Positions 1 through 11,050 of a stretch of DNA of 64,000 bases are shown here, one piece after another; the stretch's first letter is position 1, and each line of letters starts with the position of its first letter. The notes beneath the pieces were generated by a model that worked only from the letters and a program-made list of their open reading frames with translations, was not told the origin of the DNA and did not search any database. Origin of the DNA: Haematococcus lacustris (taxonomy: Eukaryota > Chlorophyta > Chlorophyceae > Chlamydomonadales > Haematococcaceae); assembly GCA_030144725.1 (NCBI GenBank), contig JASKMD010000030.1, forward strand, positions 6,910,761-6,974,760. Reading direction: 5' to 3'. Both the position numbers and the translations under genes were made by a program.

Positions 1-1680
1 CTTACTTCACATTGGGTTGAAGGTCGCGGAGCTAGATGCAAGTAGTTAAGTACGGAAATAGTAGCCGTGACAAACATGGTTTTGAACTGAAAAAGAACTG
101 AAAGAACTCAAAATTGGCGTGCGCCCGTTGCTACTGAAAACAGCTGGAGGCGCCCGACTTGGGTTGCTGAGCAAGCCAGCACAGCAGTTGACTACTGATG
201 CACTGGCTGGGCCGGTCGCAAGGCAGCATCCTCCCATTAACGTTCAATCCCCCAGACAGGTGTTGCGATAGGCACGGAAGGTAAAGGTGTAAGGCGATGG
301 CAAGAGGGAAGGAGGTGAAGGGAAAGTGTAGGGTGGAGGGGGGTGGATGGCAGTAAAGAGTGGAGGGCGGTAGGGAATTGAGCAGGCCTTTGCCCAAGGC
401 ACCACTGCTGCTGCTTCTGCTATTACGGGAGTAGACCTTACACCATGCCAACAATATGCATCGAGCATGTGGTGCACTGCAAGGACTACAGGAGACCCAG
501 CATGTGCTACACCTCAGGTCAGGCTACAGCCGCATGGCACACTAGATTTCATCCACAGTGCCTGCTATTCGCACACTGCCATGTTTTGCTGAGCGATGCT
601 GTGCTGAGCGGTGCTGCTGGCCTGACTGCGGCTGCAGCGCTGCACAACCAGCACCCTGCAAGGCACTAATCAGGGCTGTAGCAGCCAGCCATTGGAGTGC
701 TGACTCTGGTGGTGGCATTGGGAGCTGTATCACTCGTCTCCAGCCTTCTTCATAGCCTTCTTGGCATACCGCTGCACAGTAATGAGAATTTCAGGCGCGA
801 GTTGCATGGGGCGATGGTGAGTAAGGTTCTACCCAACATCATGCATAGAAGACGTCCTGCTCAAATGGTGTCTGTTCATACTATACATAGCAACACAGTC
901 AATCTACATGACAGCTTCGCACCTGGTTCCGCAGGAACTTGGGGTCCATCTGAGCAAGAAACGAGTGCAAACGACGCGAATGAGAGCACTAACCAGGAAC
1001 ACTTCCAGCATGGACATTCAGGCACTGTAACTATACTCACCCCTCGCTGGGAATGGTACTTGTGCTTCTGAGGCTTCTTGATGCCGTTTCGGTGGGCCTT
1101 ACGGTTCTGGTTGCTGCACACACGGAAGCGACCTCATGCTCCCATAACATCTGCCGTCGACCGCGTGCATGCTGCTGACTGCCTCTCAGCGGCCCTGCCT
1201 AACCAACAGCGGTCCGCCCACAGTCTTAACTCACTGGGCTGTGTGGTTCTTGCTGCGATCCCGCACCACATCAGGTCGCCAAAGCACAAGGAGCAGATGT
1301 CAGCTGCGCGCTAGAAAGAAGCGGCCCTGAACAAATCACTGTTGCTGCGCACCTCTTCGACATCTCAGCCCTGCAAGCGAAGCACGTTAGCTTGGGCGCC
1401 TAAGCTTCCAGCAAAGCAGCAAGCGTACAAGCCGCCACAAATTTATTGCATGTTACCTGTTTCAAGAAAAACCTGCGAGATACCGCCGTGCAAAGAGACC
1501 AGAGGCAGTGGGGCGCGAGCACAGAGTCGAAAAACGGAAAGTGAGAGTGTGGGAGACACGAAGTTAAGCCAAGAGCCGCCGGAGAAACGCTGTATACAGT
1601 ACGTTATATTCAGGGTGTTGAGGCTAGGCGAGCGCAGCGGCAACTGCGATCTCGCATTTGTATTTCATCTTGGTACAGCG
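1..1680. other. Upstream region without a recognised gene
   Basis: No open frame here looks like a real exon: the frames are short, lack convincing splice sites and resemble no family I know. The final 100 bases before the zinc-finger start contain an A/T-rich stretch (about 1590-1612) that could belong to that gene's promoter. I see no repeats or mobile-element ends. Confidence 0.4.
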
Positions 1681-2785
1681 ATGGCCCTCGAAGTGGCGCA
1701 GTTTGCAGATCACTGGCAAGAGGGTGCACACTGGCACGACCCCGGTGCTTACCAGCATTACCAAACGTATCAGGCTGGCCAGCAGCTATGGACTCCGGAC
1801 GCCATGCCCTATGGTGAGCGCGCTTGGGTCAAGCGCGCTGTCAAGAGTTGCCCCGCCGCGGCGGCGCCTCGCTCACATGCAACCTCCTTGGACGTCCTTG
1901 CTCCTCGCAGAAAGTGGATGGTACACAGCCCAGGCAGCTGCTACATGCTATTGCCATTTGTGTGGTCGCTCCTTCCAGAACAGTCGTGGGACATTGCAGC
2001 ACCTAAGGGACTCATCGTTACATGTAGGGACGCCTGAAGCTTACGAGGTGAGGGTGGCTGGGTGCCTAGTTGGATGCCAACCGCATAACTGCTACCACAC
2101 CCAGCTCCATCATGGCTGCTTCGCATGCACCTGTCCGCAGGCCGGCGAGATGCTGCGTATGCAGGATGTCCTGCTAGCCCAGCAGCATGAGCAGCAGCAG
2201 CAGCTGCTGGGCACCCCTGGCCCCGAGGACATGGCAGCGGTGCATGGCTGGGGCTACATCCATGCCACCTACCCAGAGGATCAGAGCCCGCCCACTCCTT
2301 TCTCGGCCAACACAGACAAGCTCAGCAGTGGCAGTGGCGGCATCAAGCCCCCCAAGCCTGCTCAGGCTCATGGCGGAGGCAGGCATACGGGGCGAGGGGG
2401 CGGCAAGGGCAGGGCGCAGCGCCTCCCCTCAGCTGGCTCTGCCCCGGCCCCTGTGCTGCCCTCTGACCCGCAGGAGCTGGCCGCAGCCTTCCCTGCTCTG
2501 GGGGCACCGGGCTCGGGCCCTGCCAGCCCCCTGGCCCCTGCTGCCACTCCCACCCCCGCGGCTGCTATGTCTGCTAAGAAGTGGGGCCCCCCACCCCCCC
2601 CTGCGCCCGCCTCCCCCCTGGCCCACACGCTGCGCGCCACGGCTAGCGAGTGGCAGCCAGGCTCTGGGGGGCCAGCACCTGGGGGGCCAGCACCTGGGGG
2701 CATGCCGGTGCCGGCAACCCCCCCCCAGCAGGCTGCCCCTCCCCGCTCCTTGCGGCCTGAGGCGCCTGCCTGGCCTGCCAAGTGA
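1681..2785 (+). CDS. C2H2 zinc-finger protein with Gln- and Pro/Ala-rich tail
   Basis: Three exons, 1681-1813, 1911-2047 and 2141-2785, with GTGAG donors and phases that fit (1, then 0). They give 304 residues. The N-terminus is rich in His, Gln and Tyr. Exon 2 encodes one zinc finger, CHLCGRSFQNSRG followed by TLQHLRDSSLH, spaced C-x2-C-x12-H-x6-H, closer to U1/dsRNA-binding fingers than to a classic DNA-binding array. Exon 3 has a short poly-Gln stretch, a Gly/Arg-rich basic patch, the motif FPALG and a long Pro/Ala/Gly-rich disordered tail with two PAPGG repeats. The start is the first ATG of exon 1, whose frame is open to the donor. A single finger plus basic low-complexity tail suggests an RNA-binding role; that is inference. 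I cannot name an orthologue. Confidence 0.75.
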
Positions 2786-5043
2786 GGCAAGGGGGGGTGG
2801 CCCATGGCCAGGGGTTAGGAACCTGAACCGCCAGGTCCAGCTGGACGCTGCTGCTGCTGCCTCCCTGCATTCTCTGTGTCAGCTGTTGCGGAGGGCAGGC
2901 AGCGTGTAGTGCAGCAAGCGTGAAGGTGGCAGCGCGCACTGGGCAGACCAGCGGTTGGGCCATGTGGCAGCTGGGCAGTGGGACATGTTTGGCAGACATG
3001 CGGTGTGAGGTGTTCAGAGTCAACAATGTTGCAGGCAGGCCAGGAGCTTATGGTTGCTGTGTGGATAGGAGTGGGGGGGGCTGCTGCCTAGTAAGGCTAA
3101 GGGGTGCAAGGCAAGGCATGAGCAGTGTGTGTGGTTGCGGCCAGAACTTTCATCAAGGGCGAGGGGGGGGGGGGGCTAAACCTGTTGACAGCTGTTGGGT
3201 GGACGTGTGTGGCGCGCAGGGAGATGGGGTTTAGTTTTTGATGAAGCATTAGGCTCAGATATGACAGTTGAGGCGATGTGTGGCCAAGCCAGCTAGGGTA
3301 ATAATGCTCGACCTGCTAGAAGAGGCTCGTGAGGTTGTTGATATGGTAATGAATCATTGCGCTGGGTTCCACCCTGACTCCGCGCTGCCTTGCCTTTTAC
3401 CGCATCGCGCTGTCACTCTGCATTGGGCTCGCCGCTGCCTCGCCTTCATCGTGCGGTCCACCCCACTCGCCGTGACCACCGGACCCCGTAGCACCTCATC
3501 CCCCAGACCCCGCTCTGCCCCTCAACGGCACCATCTGCTTTGACATCGGCATCAGTGATAGGCGACGCTGACTGCCAGTGCCCTACCTCCGCAAAGCCCT
3601 AAGCAAGGAGTGGGCGTGACGTGGACGTCAATTGTGTGACCGTGATGTTGGTGCGCGACTCTTACGCCTTGCCAGGTCCGCCAGGTCCGTGGGCCTGCCA
3701 AGCGCCGCACTGCGGTCCAGCATTCCTGTTGATATGTACGCCATGCTCAGCTCACACTTCCCGTCAGCTCACACTTCTTGCACATTTCAGGTTCAGGCAC
3801 ATGGTTTCTGTTAATGTGACGCACACTCCCGTTGCAATGCATGAAGCACCGGCATAGTAGGGCGTGACTGTCAGCGGCCTGACCGGGGAGTGTATGAGTG
3901 TGACTATCTTATTTAGGACAGGCAACAGGTAGGAGTCAGCACCATGAATTGAATTCGTCGTCTGCCCGTGCGCTCCATACAAGTAAGCGCGTGTTGTGCA
4001 CCTGTCGGGACTTGCAGATCTAAGCAAGTCTACTAACTGGTGTCGACGCCTGCCTGTGCTCTCATTACGAATTCCCGGCATAAGAGCGCCAGTATGGATA
4101 GGCGCGCTGGTAGCGTCCTGACACAGAGTCCGGCTGCGGAGCTCACGGGCTGCCGAGCCCCAGCGCCGCTCTGGTTGCCCCGCTGATGCCCTGCCCCGCC
4201 AGCAGCAGCTCCGCGTCACTGACCCGCTCCACCTGCACCACACTGCCAGCAGCAGCAGCAGCAGCAGCAGGGCACCCCCATCATCACCAAAAAACCACCA
4301 TCATCTTCACCATCATCACCATCACCGCCACAATCATCGCCATTCCTCAACACCCTTGTCCCTAGCCCCTACCTTTCACCCCGGCCCTTTGACCAGGGGT
4401 CCCTTAGCCCTTTCAATACTAGACAAGGACCTGGCCCTGCCCCAGCCTCCCAGCCCACTGGCCCCCGCCCCGTGCCCCCTGCCCCTTGCTTACTGACTGT
4501 TGCGCCCTGCTTATGTGTTCATGTGCTTAGCCCATGTCCTTTCCCGCCCGCCCACCACACCCTTTGCCCTAACAGCCTAGTTGCAACATAAAAAACAACC
4601 GCACAGGCCCCCCCCCCTAGTCACTCTCTTTAGAGGCATACACTGCCCATGCACCAGGCTTACTGGCAAGGCAAGGTGCATGAGCGTTCATCCAGGGTTA
4701 TTCACTGACCAAAGACAGGCAGACCCCCCTTGTCCATTCCCTATCTACCTGTTAACAAAGACTTGCCCCTGGAAATGAACAACCAATGCTGAGGGCTACC
4801 AGCAGCAACCGCCATGGTCCCCCCCCGTGACAGTGCTTACCCCGTCCCCTGCGACCAGCACCAACACCGTGTGGCCGTGTGACCGTTCCAACCAGCGTGA
4901 CAGCAGTGGACAGCCGCCTGACGAGGATAGCTAGGGGGGCGGGCGGGCGACAGGTCAGCCCCGCTGGTCAGCGGCACCCTGCTCACCTCTCATGGCCTCC
5001 ACCCCCTGACCCACTGGGCCGCCCCTCACCGCCCCCCCCTCAC
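2786..5043. other. Region without a clear gene; contains short trinucleotide tracts
   Basis: No convincing exon was found. Around 4247-4340 there is an AGC tract followed by CAT/CAC-rich sequence. The 3' end of the RWDD3-like minus-strand gene should lie between about 4400 and 5043, but I could not identify its last exon. One candidate after a CCCCCTAG acceptor near 4935 reads about 30 residues and does not look conserved. Confidence 0.35.
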
Positions 5044-7611
5044 CTGAAGTCAGTGAAGGCCGGGCCCGGCGCCCCCCCCCAGGGCTGCTGCAGCACCACC
5101 GCCATCATGCGCTCCCGGCACTGCACACAGCGCCCGCCCCCAGCCGTCACTAGCACACCACCACGCTCTGTTCAGTAGGCTGACACCACCAGCACGCACG
5201 CGGACAGCACCTCCCTCATTGGCTCAGTGTGGTTTGTCTGTGTGGCGCATGTGTGGCGCTGTGCACATGGCATGGGCACCTACACTATTGCCTGACCCCT
5301 GTGACAGGGCTGTAGCCTAGAGTTGTAATGACTGGCGTGCACTGCCGCAAGCTGATGGCAGCTCAAGGGGGCACACACTACTGTGCCACTGCAGGTGACT
5401 GCTGCGGGGCCTGGGGTGGCCTGCACCGCCACCGCTTGTAGCCCAGGTCAGGTCAGGGCCCTCCTTGCCCTTGGCTGGCTGCTCAGGCAGGTCCAGCCCC
5501 CAGCACAGCTCAGGCAGGCGGCACCTGCTCGTCCCAAAGCGCTGCTTGTTGATTGCTGCATTGCAGTCCCGGGCTACCCACCTGCCCACCGCACGCGGAC
5601 AGCGCAGCAGCGAGGCCCTGCCTTGACCTGGGTGCCACCATCCGCCCTACACCTCTACTGCACACTCAGACTGGGCTGACGGCTGCTGCGCCTGGGCCTC
5701 ACACTCAGCCCCTACCTGGTCACACCTGATGGTATGGGGGGGCTGCGCCCTGCACTGCCGCCCTGGCCCGCCCTCCCTCCCCAACCTCCCGGCCCCTGCT
5801 GCCCCTCCAGGCCCGGCCCAGCCCACCTTGCGGCCTCGTGAGTCCACGTCCACATTCTGGGTGCGGTGGCGCTGCAGGTAGCGCTGCAGGTCGGGGCCAG
5901 GGCCCAGCAGCAGGAGCAGCAGCAGTTGGGGCCGGCTGCGCAGGGCAGGGCGCGCCCTCGACCCGGATGCGCCCGCCACGATAATTAGGCGGCCTGGATG
6001 GCGGCAGGCAACAGCCAGGAGGGGGCATGTGGGCCACAGCAGGGCATTAGGGGGGCAGCTTCAGCAGCTGGGTGTAGGGGTGAGGGCGGGTGGGAGGGGG
6101 GGGGGCGATAGGGGTGAGGGTGAGCGGGTGGCTTGAGGGCTGCAGTGCCCCAGCTGGTGCCTTGCAGCGCATGCGTTGCAGTGCGTGCGCGCGGCTACAT
6201 CTCAGCAGCCCCCCCCTCACCCCCACCCCCCGACCTGCCAGGCGCAGCTCTTGGCACCAGGCCTTGACGGTGCGGGTGTACAGCGCGGGGTCGTGCATGT
6301 GGTCCAGCCTCAGCAGCAGCACCTCCACGCCCTCACCCTGCACCCCGCCTGGACCCCCTGGAGCAATCTGGGGGAGGCCAGCGCTGCCTGCCTGGCCAAC
6401 GGGCTCCGCAGCTGCCTGTGGCGCAGGCCCCTGCTGCTGCTGCTGCTGTGGCTGCTGGCTGCAGGGCAACCCACTGCTGCCACGCATGGCCAGGCCAGGG
6501 GGCAGGGGGGCCTCTGCACTGCTGCACACCAGTTGCATCACCTCCAGCAAGCAGCGTTCGCCCTGTAGCAGCAGCAGCCAGGCAAGGTCTGGGCTGTGGG
6601 CAGCGGCTGGCCCCTGTGCAGCTCAAGGTAGTGTACAGCGTGGCAGGGAGAGGCAGGGCAGGGCTGAGTCAAGTTTGCAGAGCAGGTAGGCTGAGGTGAG
6701 GTGTGGGGGCTGGGGGTTGGGGGTGAGGTGGGGGGTTTGAGGGTGTGGGGGCTGAGGTGAGGTGAGGTGAGGTGAGGTGAGGTGAGGTGAGGTGAGGTGA
6801 GGTGAGGTGAGGTGAGGTGAGGTGAGGTGAGGTGAGGTAAGGTGGCGGCCGGCACTGTCACCTGGGCTGCCGCGGTGTCAGCGAGCTCCGCCACCAGGGC
6901 AGTCACCTGGCCCACCCACTGACGACAGGCTGGGCGCTGCGGCTTGCATGGGGCCAGCAGGGCGCATGCTGGCTCCAGGGGGTAGCACCAGGGCAGACGC
7001 AGGCTCAGCCGCAAGCTGCCCGGGGGCTGGCCAGGCTGCTCAGGACAGGCACACCTGCACAGCCGGCAGCTGCCTGGGTTAGGGTTAGGGCACAGCACGT
7101 CATGCAGTGGGTCTCACTGGGCTGGGCACGCCCCTGTGAAGCCAGCACGATGCCATATTTGTGGTTGATATCCAGGTTAGGTGCTAGGCTGGTCAGGTGC
7201 GCAGCATCATCAGTCAGCCCAGCTGGGGTGGCTTGGCTGGGCAGCGTTGTGAGGTGTGCTTGGCAGCTGCTCACCTGATGTGGGCTGTGCATGTAATGGG
7301 CAGCCGGCTCGTGGCAAGTGCAGCGATACCTGAGGACTGCTGGTGGAGGATTTGTAGGGTTACTGCACTTTTAACTTGGTTTACCCCTTAGCCAGGTAGC
7401 TGCCCCTGCATGGTTTCGTCTGCCAGCTGCTCACCACATCAAGTCCATTTGACATGCTGTCCACCAGTGCTTCTACCTCCTCAGGTTCAATCTGCAACAA
7501 TTGGTTGACTTCGCTCACATTATGGCACGACGGTGATGGAAAGGCTGGATTGGCTTGGAGCAATACCCCCACACCTGAAAACACACATCGGAGCTGGAAC
7601 GAAGGATACAC
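5044..7611 (-). CDS. RWDD3/RSUME-like RWD-domain protein
   Basis: Four exons fit in phase: 6862-7054, 6235-6613, 5827-5993 and 5044-5120. A probable first exon ends with a GTGAGC donor at 7435 (EPEEVEALVDSM, like the start of an RWD domain). The 7054 exon has the RWD strand and YPLEP turn (RLPWCYPLEPACALL). The next exons contain LLRLDHMHDPALYTRTVKAW, LRLAGRLIIVAGA and QRHRTQNVDVDSRGRK, then CRERMMAVVLQQPWGG. These match the order LDHM, LTGRLM, KVDVDSSGKKCKEKM of vertebrate RWDD3, an enhancer of SUMO conjugation. Activity here is inferred. A Gln-rich insert separates the RWD domain from the LDHM region. One short exon between 7054 and 7435 and the C-terminal exon are not resolved, and the start codon is uncertain. 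The gene lies head-to-head with the coiled-coil gene. Parts of it are copied twice near 28 and 31.5 kb. Confidence 0.72.
6753..6839. repeat. GGTGA pentanucleotide microsatellite
   Basis: About 17 uninterrupted copies of GGTGA lie in the intron between the 6862-7054 and 6235-6613 exons of the RWDD3-like gene. On the coding strand it reads TCACC. Its edge lies about 95 bases from the end of the segment copied into the tandem units (source limit 6933), so it may mark a fragile site. Confidence 0.9.
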
Positions 7612-7743
7612 AGCTCTGCGAGTGTACCTTCCACATCAGCCTCCGTCGCTTCCATAAAACTGCAGCGACACAGAGTGCTGAGGGAGTCGCATACACTTGA
7701 ATTTGAAGTTGCAGCTCCAGCTGTAGACGTGTGTCGCTCGGCA

Positions 7744-9732
7744 ATGCAGCGGCTGTCCTTGCAGGGCCCTTGGGCGTACTATGAGCAGCGGTGCGCCAAA
7801 CTAGAAGCGCAGCTGCAGGCCCTTGCCCACCAGAACCAGGAGCGGGTGCAGGAGGTCAACGAGCTCAGCCGAGCACTGGATGCTGAAAGACAGCGTAACA
7901 AAGAATTGGTGGAGTGTCAGGTTCCAGCGCTGCAGAATGATAGTGCAACAGCCCAGGCTCACGCAAGACGGCTCCAAGAGAGAGTGCAAGAGTTGCAAAC
8001 AGTGGTGGACACCACCAACGAGACGCTCAGCACAGCACACGACTCCTTGTCCCAAGAGGTTGCACGGCTACAGGCAGACAACACCTTTCTGAAACAAAGC
8101 TTAGCCAAGCAGGTAAAGCATCACCACTCAAGCACAAGCTATAGTTCCCATGTGCCACGCTAGCACACTGCTACTGAGCACAGGTTTCTCTGCGGACTGC
8201 TGCCTCAGCCAAAGTGGAGCAAGCGCGGAAACACCTGGGCATGACCTCCCCTGAGGCTGAGGTTCTCATCAAGGTGATGCAGGCCTGTGAGGTGCCCCTG
8301 TGAAAGTTTAAGTTGAGTGTGCCTGAGTGACTGTCGCTGTGCCCTGGCCCCTGAACCGCAGGAGCTTGACGAGTTGAGGGCTGCGACCAAGTCATTGAGG
8401 GCCGAGGTGACTGCACTGACTGCAGACAAGAGCCACCTGCAGCAACAGTGCAGCAGCCGCTCCACTCACGCAATGACATTGATTGCGGAGAACAAGCGGG
8501 TCCTGGAGCAGGTGTGTGGCGGCAGGGGGCTGCGAGGCTTCGTCACCAAGGCTGGGGCTGCCTGTGGTACTTGTCAGCCAGAGGCTTCCGCAGTGTCCAG
8601 GGGCGGCTGTGGCAGTGTGGCCTCACGATGTGTGCGCTGATGTGTGTGGGTGCTACATACATGCTGTTGCCGCCGCTCTATATGACCTTGGCCTCTGCAT
8701 GGCGGACCTGCGTGCCCTATCCTGCTGCTTTAAATCAAGAATGGCGACGCCTTGAATGTTGTAGCATGATGTCGTGGTGCTGTGTGTGTATAGTTGCAAT
8801 GTGATGCATGCATGCATGTGTGTGTGAAAGAGAGAGAGCATGCCCCCTCACTGGCCGTACTGGTATGGTAGGGCTGGGGCTACCCCTGGGCCCTGGTGTG
8901 ACCCTGCAGGCATCGGAGCTGCGGCGTCAGACGCAGCAGCAGGACCAGGACATTGCTAGACTGAAGCAGGTGCGCGCAGGGCAGCGGCCAGGTCACACAT
9001 CACACCACCCCCCATGCCGACCCTCACTCTGTACCAATGCTTGCACAGGAGCTAGCTGCTGCCCAGAAGCTGCAAGCCAAGTCTGCAGCCAGGAGGGACA
9101 GCCTGGCTGCTGCCAGCCAGGTCAGTGCTGCCTATGCTGTGCTGCTCATGCAATATCCAGATTGCTTGAAAGCCTGTGCTGTTGCGCTAACAGCACCTCC
9201 CTCATCAACCCAGCAGGCAACAAGTAATAACCAAGGCATAACTCCCATTGTTTTGGGGGGTTGAACCCCTCCCAGCCCCGCAGCAGCCACCACACCAGCC
9301 GCTCTGAACTGCTAGGTCTACTGCGAGCCTCACGTGACAGCACAACAGCAACAGAGCCGCAGGAAACAGCTGCTGTGTCTCGCCTTGCTGCAGGCCAGGC
9401 CGGCATGGCAAGCCAAGGTGGGCAGTGCGAGCTCGCCGAGCCCTCAGAGCCTGCAGGCTGCAGCGGCCCTTGGACCCCGCGACATCACAAACAGCGACGC
9501 AATAAAGGGCAGCACCGCGGCCAAGACCAGCGGCGCCAAGGCCACGGCTCAGCGGCTTGCGGGAGCGACTGCCGGGGAGAACTCGGTACCGGACTGCGCC
9601 GCCGCTGTTGCCGGCATTGCCGGCCCCGTGCTGGCAGCCACGCAGCAGCTGGAGGCTCTGAGGGCCCGCGCCCTGCATCAGGCCTTGGCCTCACGCCAGC
9701 AGCGATTGCTCACTGCGGCGGAGCAGGAGTGA
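7744..9732 (+). CDS. Coiled-coil protein
   Basis: Exons 7744-8112, 8184-8273, 8362-8511, 8910-8969, 9049-9120 and 9394-9732 are all multiples of three with phase-0 introns and good GT/AG sites, giving 359 residues. The frame is also open upstream of the chosen ATG, back to an acceptor before 7666, so a longer N-terminus is possible. Residues about 20-250 are strongly helical with heptads, for example QERVQEVNELSRALDAERQR, VARLQADNTFLKQSLAKQ and ASELRRQTQQQDQDIARLKQ. The C-terminal exon is Ala-rich and ends ALASRQQRLLTAAEQE. No enzymatic motif is visible; a structural, centrosomal or flagellar role is possible but unproven. The 5' region overlaps the start of the divergent RWDD3-like gene. Exons 1-3 are copied inverted in the tandem units, with one visible change (NKELVE to NKDLVE). 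Confidence 0.75.
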
Positions 9733-10074
9733 GGTGGTGGGCACGAGGGCTGCGTGCTGCATTGCCCAACGCTGCAACAGGCTAGGGTGCTGGGCTGCTT
9801 GGCTGCTTAGTGCCAAAGGTGACGGCAGTGATAACCACAGGCTGAAGGTGGGGCTGGGGTGTGGCCGCCTGGGAGTGTGACCTGGAGCCACGCTGTGGGG
9901 CTGGCAATGAGCTCGACTGACAGGAAGCCACGCTCTGGCATACCTCAGGTAGCTTGGCCCTCAGTGCAAGCATGCCTCGTGAAGCCAGGCATGGGAACGT
10001 GTTGGGGTCCTCCTGTAGGGCGGCGGGGTCACATCAGGGACGTCGTGGCGTCTTCAGCCTAGATGCTGGGGGGG

Positions 10075-10079
10075 TGTAA
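10075..10079 (+). terminator. TGTAA polyadenylation signal of the coiled-coil gene
   Basis: TGTAA is the usual poly(A) signal of volvocine algae. It lies about 345 bases after the stop at 9732, a normal 3'-UTR length for these genes. Confidence 0.5.
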
Positions 10080-10227
10080 CTTAGCTGTCCTGTTCATGTC
10101 CTGCACTCGAGCATCAATCCAGCGCCTCTGTCAGCTGCCACGCTTGCCCGAACCCAGCTCCCTGGGCTGCATACCCATAGTGCAGTGCATGGCCTGACAA
10201 CCCTAACCTAAAAGGAGGGCTGGGCTG

Positions 10228-10306
10228 AGCTGGGCTGGGTGGTGGTGGTAGGCTAGGAGGTGGTGGTAGTGGTGGTAGTGGTAGTGGTGGTGGTGGTGGT
10301 GTCGCC
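10228..10306. repeat. GGT/AGT-rich simple repeat
   Basis: A run of GGTGGTGGTAGT-type repeats lies just before a possible acceptor at 10355. It is imperfect and probably a plain microsatellite. Confidence 0.7.
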
Positions 10307-10355
10307 TGAGATTAGGTAACTGACACTGGGTTTTCTTCTGGTGGCTTTGTCCCAG

Positions 10356-10500
10356 CATCAAGCACTGCAGGCCGCGTGGAGCTCCAGCAGCCCGTCCAGC
10401 ACCTCTAGTGCCAAGCACTATGCCCCACCCCAGCCCAGCTACAGCACCTCAGCACACCCGGCAGCCTCAAGGCCTCCAGCAAAGTCGCTTCAGCTTGTGA
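10356..10500 (+). other. Possible alternative last exon of the coiled-coil gene
   Basis: A GTGAGG donor overlaps the stop at 9730-9732 (phase 2). A TTTGTCCCAG acceptor ends at 10355. Splicing them gives a Pro/Ala-rich tail ending in TGA at 10498-10500, and TGTAA follows at 10535-10539. In another frame the same stretch reads AKHYAPPQPSYSTSAHPAAS, also low complexity. This is a reasonable alternative 3' end, but frame choice is not decisive. Confidence 0.3.
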
Positions 10501-10694
10501 TGCCCACGGATGGCCTGAGTACACGAACAAAATCTGTAACAGATGGGAATGGGCAGTCTGCTAGTTGTAGGCTCGCTCCGCTACGCCGCACTGTAAGCTG
10601 TCTCCGCTGATGACTCCGCTGAGGTCTCCGCTGAGGTCTCCCCTGCAGGTCTCTACTGTCAGCAGCTAACTAGCAGCTAAGGACGTGTCCTCAA

Positions 10695-11050
10695 ATGCAA
10701 CGGCTGTCAAAGGACGGACACGCGCACAGTGTGACAGCGGACACTATGAAAAGGCTCCGTTACCCACAAATTGCCATCTTACTTGGAGCAGGCGTGGCTG
10801 CCTGCTCCGATTACCGCGCGGACCCTAAGCTGTCAGCCCCGGTGTGGGCCACGCTGGAACCATCGCTTAAGCGGTGCGGAAGGAGCCCATTGAAGGTGAG
10901 CTCCGCCACACCACAAGCAACACCAGCACCGCACCAGCACTAGCACCGCAGTCCAGCAGCCCCGCAATAAAGCAGCCCCGTTACGTACTCACTAACTATT
11001 GCCTGTGCTTGTGACCGCAGATCGACGCGCCAAGTCGTGACAGCGCATGA
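10695..11050 (+). CDS. Hypothetical small two-exon protein
   Basis: Exon 10695-10895 starts with ATG and runs 67 codons to a GTGAGC donor in phase 0. Exon 11021-11050 follows a GACCGCAG acceptor, adds nine residues and stops at TGA. The 76-residue product contains the hydrophobic stretch QIAILLGAGVAACSDY. The intron and downstream DNA are full of CCCGCACAC-type motifs, like the intron in the tails of the tandem units, so this may be the 3' end of an old mobile-element gene. I recognise no family. Confidence 0.28.

Noticed and set aside
7077..7092. Telomere-like GGGTTAGGG (also CCCTAACCC at 28316 and 31786)
   Set aside because: Only about two and a half units, and the later occurrences are just copies of the same segment. 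Not an interstitial telomere.
6933..8724. Copied segment as a Helitron- or MULE-captured gene fragment
   Set aside because: I see no inverted ends, target duplication or Helitron-type hairpin at the limits. The breakpoints look like template switching with microhomology.
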